A stretch of 64,000 nucleotides of DNA from Sphaerothrix epifaneia (GTDB lineage Bacteria > Cyanobacteriota > Cyanobacteriia > Phormidesmidales > Phormidesmidaceae): positions 5,366 through 69,365 of the forward strand of contig NZ_JBHZOL010000089.1 in the NCBI RefSeq assembly GCF_042788235.1, written 5' to 3'. Position 1 is the stretch's first letter; each line of letters begins with the position of its first letter. Shown one piece after another: positions 59,244-64,000 of this stretch. Made by a program: the position numbers and the translations under genes. The notes below the pieces were generated by a model. The model saw only the letters and a list, made by a program, of their open reading frames with translations, did no database searches and had not been told where the DNA came from.

Positions 59244-61472
59244 ATGGCAACTAAATTCCCAAAGTTTAGCCAGGACTTGGCTCAGGATCCGACAACACGT
59301 CGAATCTGGTATGGGATTGCCACTGCCCACGACTTTGAAAGTCACGATGGCATGACCGAGGAGAATCTTTATCAAAAGATTTTTGCTTCTCACTTTGGCC
59401 ATCTGGCAATCATCTTCTTGTGGACCTCTGGTAATCTTTTCCACGTCGCTTGGCAAGGAAATTTTCAGCAGTGGGTCACTGATCCGCTCAATGTGAAGCC
59501 CATCGCCCATGCGATCTGGGATCCTCACTTTGGTCAGCCTGCAGTGGATGCGTTCACTCAAGCTGGCGCTTCTGGCCCTGTGAATATTGCATTCTCCGGG
59601 GTCTATCACTGGTGGTACACCATCGGTATGCGCACCAATAACGACCTGTATACCGGTGCGGTGTTCCTCCTGATTCTGTCTGCGGTCTTCCTGTTTGCGG
59701 GTTGGCTGCACCTTCAGCCCAAGTTCCGCCCCAGTTTGTCTTGGTTCAAGAATGCCGAGTCTCGCCTCAACCACCACCTGGCTGGTTTGTTTGGCGTTAG
59801 CTCTTTGGCTTGGACGGGGCACCTGGTTCACGTAGCGATTCCTGAGTCTCGGGGACAGCACGTTGGTTGGGACAACTTTTTGTCTACCCCTCCTCACCCG
59901 GCGGGTTTGGCTCCTTTCTTTACAGGCAATTGGGGCGTTTATGCTCAAAACCCTGATACGGCGGGTCATGTCTTCGGGACTTCTGAGGGTGCGGGTACGG
60001 CAATTCTGACCTTCTTGGGTGGGTTTCATCCTCAGACTGAGTCTCTCTGGCTGACGGATATGGCTCACCATCACCTGGCGATCGCGGTGATCTTCATCAT
60101 TGCTGGCCACATGTACCGGACGAACTTCGGTATTGGTCACAGCATCAAGGAGATTCTTAAAACGCACCGTCCGCCCGAAGGGACTCCTTTCGGCGGGGCG
60201 CTAGGTAAAGGTCATGAGGGTTTGTATGACACGCTCAACAACTCTCTCCATTTCCAACTGGCGCTAGCTTTGGCTTCGCTGGGTGTGATCACTTCTCTGG
60301 TGGCGCAGCACATGTACGCGCTGCCTCCCTATGCCTTCATGGCGAAGTCTTACACCACGCAGGCGGCGCTGTATACCCACCACCAGTACATCGCTGGCTT
60401 CATCATGGTTGGGGCGTTTGCTCACGGGGCGATTTTCCTCATCCGTGACTACGATCCTAAGGCCAACGAAAACAACGTGTTGGATCGGGTACTGCAGCAC
60501 AAAGAAGCGATTATCTCTCACCTGAGCTGGGTTTCTTTGTTCCTCGGTTTCCATACGCTAGGTATCTACGTCCATAACGACGTGATGATGGCTTTTGGTA
60601 CACCTGAGAAGCAAATCCTGGTTGAGCCTGTGTTTGCGCAGTGGATTCAGGCTGCTCATGGTAAGGCGTTATACGGGTTTGATACCTTACTGTCGAATCC
60701 TGACAGTGTCGCTTTTACGGCCTACCCAAATCACGGCAACGTGTGGCTGGGTGGTTGGCTAGATGCTATCAATAGCGGTAGCAACTCTCTATTCTTGACC
60801 ATTGGCCCTGGCGACTTCCTGGTACACCACGCGATCGCGCTTGGCTTGCACACCACCACTTTGATCTTGGTCAAAGGTGCGTTGGATGCTCGCGGTTCTA
60901 AGCTAATGCCGGATAAGAAAGACTTCGGCTACAGCTTCCCTTGTGATGGCCCCGGTCGTGGCGGTACTTGCGATATCTCTGCTTGGGACGCTTTCTACCT
61001 GGCGATGTTCTGGATGCTTAACACCATTGGTTGGGTTACCTTCTACTGGCACTGGAAGCATCTCAGCATTTGGTCGGGTAACGTAGCTCAGTTTAATGAG
61101 AACTCGAATTACCTCATGGGCTGGCTGCGTGACTACCTCTGGCTGAATTCTTCTCAGCTGATCAATGGGTACAACCCCTATGGCATGAATAACCTGGCAG
61201 TTTGGGCTTGGATGTTCCTCTTTGGGCACCTGGTTTGGGCAACGGGCTTCATGTTCTTGATCTCTTGGCGAGGTTACTGGCAAGAACTCATCGAAACCCT
61301 AGTTTGGGCACATGAGCGTACGCCACTCGCCAACCTGATTCGCTGGAAGGACAAGCCTGTGGCAATGTCCATTGTTCAAGGTCGTTTAGTCGGTCTGGCT
61401 CACTTTACGGTGGGGTATATCCTAACTTACGCGGCCTTCTTAATTGCTTCTACATCTAGTCGATTTGGCTAG
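59244..61472 (+). CDS. psaB: Photosystem I P700 chlorophyll a apoprotein A2
   Basis: The partner of PsaA, 742 residues with eleven membrane helices. It supplies the other half of P700 and the FX ligands in FPCDGPGRGGTCDISAWD. Starts MATKFPKFSQDLAQDPTTRR, the standard PsaB N-terminus, and ends with IASTSSRFG. A GGAGG site stands upstream. A strong terminator lies 25 bases after the stop. A long antisense open frame across its 5' part is a by-product of codon bias. Confidence 0.98.
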   Translation: MATKFPKFSQDLAQDPTTRRIWYGIATAHDFESHDGMTEENLYQKIFASHFGHLAIIFLWTSGNLFHVAWQGNFQQWVTDPLNVKPIAHAIWDPHFGQPAVDAFTQAGASGPVNIAFSGVYHWWYTIGMRTNNDLYTGAVFLLILSAVFLFAGWLHLQPKFRPSLSWFKNAESRLNHHLAGLFGVSSLAWTGHLVHVAIPESRGQHVGWDNFLSTPPHPAGLAPFFTGNWGVYAQNPDTAGHVFGTSEGAGTAILTFLGGFHPQTESLWLTDMAHHHLAIAVIFIIAGHMYRTNFGIGHSIKEILKTHRPPEGTPFGGALGKGHEGLYDTLNNSLHFQLALALASLGVITSLVAQHMYALPPYAFMAKSYTTQAALYTHHQYIAGFIMVGAFAHGAIFLIRDYDPKANENNVLDRVLQHKEAIISHLSWVSLFLGFHTLGIYVHNDVMMAFGTPEKQILVEPVFAQWIQAAHGKALYGFDTLLSNPDSVAFTAYPNHGNVWLGGWLDAINSGSNSLFLTIGPGDFLVHHAIALGLHTTTLILVKGALDARGSKLMPDKKDFGYSFPCDGPGRGGTCDISAWDAFYLAMFWMLNTIGWVTFYWHWKHLSIWSGNVAQFNENSNYLMGWLRDYLWLNSSQLINGYNPYGMNNLAVWAWMFLFGHLVWATGFMFLISWRGYWQELIETLVWAHERTPLANLIRWKDKPVAMSIVQGRLVGLAHFTVGYILTYAAFLIASTSSRFG

Positions 61473-61497
61473 CGTGGCAGTTAATTAAATCAGCAAG

Positions 61498-61530
61498 CCC
61501 CCTCAGGTTCGCCTGGGGGGGTTTGTTTTG
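61498..61530 (+). terminator. Terminator of psaAB
   Basis: CCCCCTCAGG (61498-61507) pairs with CCTGGGGGG (61512-61521) around a stable TTCG tetraloop, followed by TTTGTTTTG. A classic strong terminator for the photosystem I operon. Confidence 0.9.
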
Positions 61531-61880
61531 TTAAGGCTTTGGGGTGGTGATACAGCTAAAGGTTGAAGGCAAAGGACAGAAGGCTGCTTTTTACTTTCAG
61601 CAGTTTTTAGATACATAGACAGTTAAAAACCTGAGGTAGGTTCATGTCTGGATTGGGAAAGTAGACAGAAAAAAGAGTCTTTGCCAATCTGTAAGCGATC
61701 GCGCTGTCTAAGTTTTTATCGGCGTGGCTAGGGCGGTAATAAAGGTGCGTTTGCTCAACAAAGCACACTTAAAGATCAGCGATCGCATTATTGTACAAAA
61801 TGTAGTGGTTACGTGCTTATCTTCCGCAGGCTTAGCATACTTAAAAAGACACCAGACATCTGGCAAGATTGCTGTTTCAT
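61531..61880. other. Intergenic region between psaB and the accessory operon
   Basis: No credible gene in about 350 bases. A 60-codon frame (61724-61906, plus) runs into the end of the next gene and does not look like protein. GTGC with GCAC (about 61745-61767) could form a small stem. Confidence 0.45.
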
Positions 61881-62891
61881 TTAGGTTGCATGCTCAATCC
61901 AGATGAGTGGTTTTTTACTTTCAGCTAGCAATCGTTGCCAGTTCTGAAATTCTTTGAGAGGGGTTTTGGTAAGAATCTCATAATGAACATTTACATCTTG
62001 GCTTTTATTTTTGCAGCCATATCTATAAAGCTCTAAGATAACGTCAAGTTCACCTTCAGAAAATCTTCTTTCTTGATTTAGTAGTAGAGATTCATACAGT
62101 TCGTCAATCATCTCTGGCGAAGATAGTTGACTAGAGAAATTTTCTAAAGTTTTAAGTCTTAAACCTAAATAATCTAGGCTCTTTTGAGATAAATAGCGAT
62201 TGGTCAAATAAACCTTGAGTAAATTAGCATAAGAACTATAGAGACACTGAACAAGATCTAGTGAAATATTGATGCCATCTCTATCGAGATATTTAGCCAA
62301 TACTCTTTCCATTAATGTTTCAGCACTATCAAGCTGTTTAACAATTTCCGTATCTAAATGATGACTCCAGCCCAAGTCTTCAATTTGGTTGATAAAGCTT
62401 ATGCAATGCTTAATATGTATTTTTACTTTTTCTATCAGCTTGCTTAATTCATTTTTATGTACCTCTGAAATTTTCATATCTAATGATTGAAGTTGAGCAC
62501 TTAGCCTATCAAGCTTTTGATTAAGTTTATTCAGTTGATGCAGAACTATAGCAATGCCAACTACAGCCACACCAAGCGTAGCACCTGATATCGCAAGATT
62601 TATACTCGAAAGGGTTTGAATCTGTTGTGTCAAGGCAATAATTTGATTCAGCTTGGCAGTATCTACCACCATACCCTTTGCGACTCTAGCCGTTTGCAGT
62701 GCTGTGCTAGCCATTGCAAGGTATGGGTTAGTGTTAAAAGCACCTGCTGCAAATGGAGCAGCCTGTTCTAAATGAGCTGCGATCGCCATACTATCAGCAT
62801 ATCTGGCAACTCCTCCCGTTATAATTATTTCGCCAGCTTTGTAAGCCGCTTCTAAGTGCTTAGGCAAGCCTACAATAAATTGATAGCTCAT
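61881..62891 (-). CDS. Unrecognised membrane-anchored coiled-coil protein
   Basis: A 336-residue protein from an AT-rich segment. The N-terminal 60 residues (GEIIITGGVARYADSMAIAA, then a Ala-rich stretch) are weakly amphipathic. A hydrophobic segment lies about 93-120 (LSSINLAISGATLGVAVVGI), followed by a long helical region with heptads (LNKLNQKLDRLSAQLQSLDM), and the C-terminal half is helical and soluble. It starts with ATG directly at the stop codon of the upstream gene, so the pair is translationally coupled. A similar layout (short GG-x-x-R motif region, one membrane helix, coiled coil) occurs in bacterial proteins I recall only as hypothetical. Function unknown. Confidence 0.6.
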   Translation of the reverse strand: MSYQFIVGLPKHLEAAYKAGEIIITGGVARYADSMAIAAHLEQAAPFAAGAFNTNPYLAMASTALQTARVAKGMVVDTAKLNQIIALTQQIQTLSSINLAISGATLGVAVVGIAIVLHQLNKLNQKLDRLSAQLQSLDMKISEVHKNELSKLIEKVKIHIKHCISFINQIEDLGWSHHLDTEIVKQLDSAETLMERVLAKYLDRDGINISLDLVQCLYSSYANLLKVYLTNRYLSQKSLDYLGLRLKTLENFSSQLSSPEMIDELYESLLLNQERRFSEGELDVILELYRYGCKNKSQDVNVHYEILTKTPLKEFQNWQRLLAESKKPLIWIEHAT

Positions 62892-63686
62892 TTAATTGCC
62901 CTCTCTTCTACAATTAAATCGATTTTGATAGCTGAAAGCATAAATTAGTAAGATAGCTTGAACAAACCGCAGCTTATTTCGTTCACTTTTATAACGAATA
63001 GCTGACATTCCTATTCCGAGACTAAAAGCTCCTATGGACAACCCCCAAGCTATAGGTCCTGAAAGACTACTAAGAACTGCTGCTTGTAAAGCTTTTTGTC
63101 CAAGCAATGAAACTATGACCCAAGCTATAAATCCTTGAGTCAGTTGTTGGAGCATAATAGCTGAAACTATAGGGATAGCGAAAGGAGTTGCACTGCTCAT
63201 ACTTCCTAAAAGGAAATCGCGGGTAATCTTATCAATTTCTGAATTCGTTAGTTCAATTGAATACTTTTCTAACTCCTCTCTAACAATATCCCTAAATTTT
63301 TTCTTCTCTTTCTCACTTGACTCTTTCCATAACAACATGAGAATGTCACGCGTAATACTCTCCATGTTGTCAGGATCATTCAAATCCTTTTTGCAATTCA
63401 GCTTTTCAAGTCCTTCTAAAACCTCTTGCTTTCTGCGTTTATTTGAATCTTTAACTTTCTTTTTATTAATGATTTCGTGTATATGATCTTTCCAAAGAGA
63501 TAAGACTTGAAAAGACTCAACAACAGAGGGAGAATCGCTTTGAGACCTATAAAAATTGGTAAGATTTTCGTTTATTTTTCTCTTTAAGATGGTTTTTATT
63601 TTGACCTTTTTAGATATGTCGAGATTATCTGCTGTAAGACGAAGCTGGTATATTTCCAAACTGTCTATAGTTTCAAATAGACTCAT
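62892..63686 (-). CDS. YaaW-like (UPF0174) helical protein with hydrophobic C-terminus
   Basis: A 264-residue, Lys/Glu-rich, AT-biased protein. The first 170 residues are charged and helical (RDILMLLWKESSEKEKKKFR is typical). The last 80 have two or three hydrophobic stretches with Gly and Ala (ATPFAIPIVSAIMLQQL, SSLSGPIAWGLSIGAFSLGI) and end FVQAILLIYAF. The order and the pattern LLxxxWKxxxxxxKxxF, with a later SGPIxxxL and QxILLI, look like the YaaW family of E. coli, in which no function is known. Similarity is by eye only. Translationally coupled to the next gene. Confidence 0.55.
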   Translation of the reverse strand: MSLFETIDSLEIYQLRLTADNLDISKKVKIKTILKRKINENLTNFYRSQSDSPSVVESFQVLSLWKDHIHEIINKKKVKDSNKRRKQEVLEGLEKLNCKKDLNDPDNMESITRDILMLLWKESSEKEKKKFRDIVREELEKYSIELTNSEIDKITRDFLLGSMSSATPFAIPIVSAIMLQQLTQGFIAWVIVSLLGQKALQAAVLSSLSGPIAWGLSIGAFSLGIGMSAIRYKSERNKLRFVQAILLIYAFSYQNRFNCRREGN

Positions 63687-63912
63687 ACTTAGAAGACTGT
63701 TTTAATAAATGATTTTGTAGAGAAAGACTTGATATATACTGCAACCCTAAATAGTAGTATCGAGTCAAAAAGAATATTAGTTTAGCCTTATGCAGGGATA
63801 TATAGCTTTCCTTATTATCCCCAATCTTCAAAACTTGATCAGCACTTCCCCTTAATCGAAATATGAAGGTTGTGTAAATAAAGTTTGTGAAATTGTAGAT
63901 TGCCCTTAGCAC
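63673..63912 (-). CDS. Doubtful small protein upstream of the YaaW-like gene
   Basis: A 79-codon frame with a GTG start, overlapping the following gene by 14 bases. The product is rich in Tyr, Leu, Ser and Lys, with a hydrophobic N-terminus (MLRAIYNFTNFIYTTFIFRL). Its composition is what random AT-rich DNA gives, and there is no clear ribosome-binding site. Listed because of the overlap with the operon; it may be chance. Confidence 0.25.
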   Translation of the reverse strand: MLRAIYNFTNFIYTTFIFRLRGSADQVLKIGDNKESYISLHKAKLIFFLTRYYYLGLQYISSLSLQNHLLKQSSKYESI

Positions 63913-64000
63913 AGCAAACTAATACCAGCGATCGCTCTATTAACAAAAACCAAAAGCTTTCTCATTCAAATATGGCACAAGTTAAAAAGCGATCGCCCTA
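63913..64000. other. Right window edge, uninterpreted
   Basis: No gene is complete here. An ATG at 63972 opens a frame (MAQVKKRSP) that runs off the window on the plus strand; too little is visible to call it. Two GCGATCGC octamers are present. Confidence 0.3.

Noticed and set aside
59202..60167. 321-codon open frame antisense to psaB
   Set aside because: It lies wholly over psaB and follows from that gene's biased codon use; the product is Arg/Gln/His-rich without a recognisable domain.
61724..61906. 60-codon plus-strand frame after psaB
   Set aside because: It ends inside the opposite-strand gene, lacks a ribosome-binding site and resembles no family.
1..64000. CRISPR arrays, insertion sequences, rRNA and tRNA genes
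   Set aside because: I looked for regularly spaced repeats, transposase motifs and conserved RNA cores and saw none. A tRNA scan would be needed to be sure for tRNAs.
63972..64000. Start of a plus-strand gene at the right edge (MAQVKKRSP)
   Set aside because: Only nine codons are visible and no ribosome-binding site is clear.

Overview
The window is chromosomal DNA of an oxygenic cyanobacterium. It carries psaA, psaB, psaF, psaJ, psaL, a form IB rbcL-rbcX-rbcS operon, the photosynthetic-type GAPDH gap2, a DesA-type acyl-lipid desaturase, a glycine-rich RRM protein, a probable Yfr1 RNA and very many copies of the GCGATCGC (HIP1) octamer. A glucosylglycerol-phosphate synthase next to glycerol-3-phosphate genes suggests a marine, brackish or otherwise salt-tolerant strain. 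A Leptolyngbya-like or related non-heterocystous lineage is my guess, not a demonstrated identity.

Layout. 1-3.5 kb: two paralogous sensor kinases on the minus strand, one cut by the window edge. 3.8-7.2 kb: a phosphatase, YbaB, then murC-murB. 7.8-10 kb: gap2 and a MalK-type ATPase. 10.1-11.3 kb: the PSI cluster psaF-psaJ-psaL. 11.5-19.2 kb: housekeeping and conserved cyanobacterial genes (tsaD, a hydrolase, an ACT-like protein, an acetyltransferase, queA, a pentapeptide-repeat protein), ending in the probable Yfr1. 19.4-29.4 kb: desA, an amino-acid:cation symporter behind an 800-base non-coding region, glmS, an RsbRD-type kinase, and a TetR regulator with a thioredoxin-reductase-like flavoprotein. 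30-33.4 kb: rbp, trxA and the Rubisco operon. 33.4-34 kb: the Rubisco upstream region, then a purine/pyrimidine strand-switch tract. 34-44.8 kb: a beta-propeller, YlqD, an acyl-activating enzyme, mtnA, dxs, a cysteine-repeat secreted protein and an lptA-lptB-lptF operon. 45-48 kb: ferredoxin, DUF3326, a CPBP protease and two small genes. 48.3-54.7 kb: ggpS, glpD, gpsA and a sugar:cation-type transporter. 54.7-61.5 kb: a Pro/Glu-rich lipoprotein and psaA-psaB. 61.5-64 kb: an AT-rich accessory segment with an unrecognised two-gene operon.

How the genes fit together. Light harvesting into carbon is well represented (PSI core and small subunits, Rubisco with its chaperone, GAPDH, thioredoxin, ferredoxin). 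The ggpS-glpD-gpsA block would make glycerol 3-phosphate and join it to ADP-glucose to give the osmolyte glucosylglycerol. murB, murC, glmS, dxs and the Lpt genes serve the envelope.

Items most worth a second look are: (i) a pair of related structured intergenic elements at about 45.99-46.11 kb and 51.92-52.05 kb, each just upstream of a gene start and each with two mutually exclusive pairings; (ii) the AT-rich operon at the right end, one protein of which resembles YaaW; (iii) the psaF-psaJ-psaL arrangement; (iv) the Yfr1 candidate; and (v) the thioredoxin-reductase-like protein with a normal CxxC but a degraded NADPH site. All calls come from reading the sequence; no database search was run.
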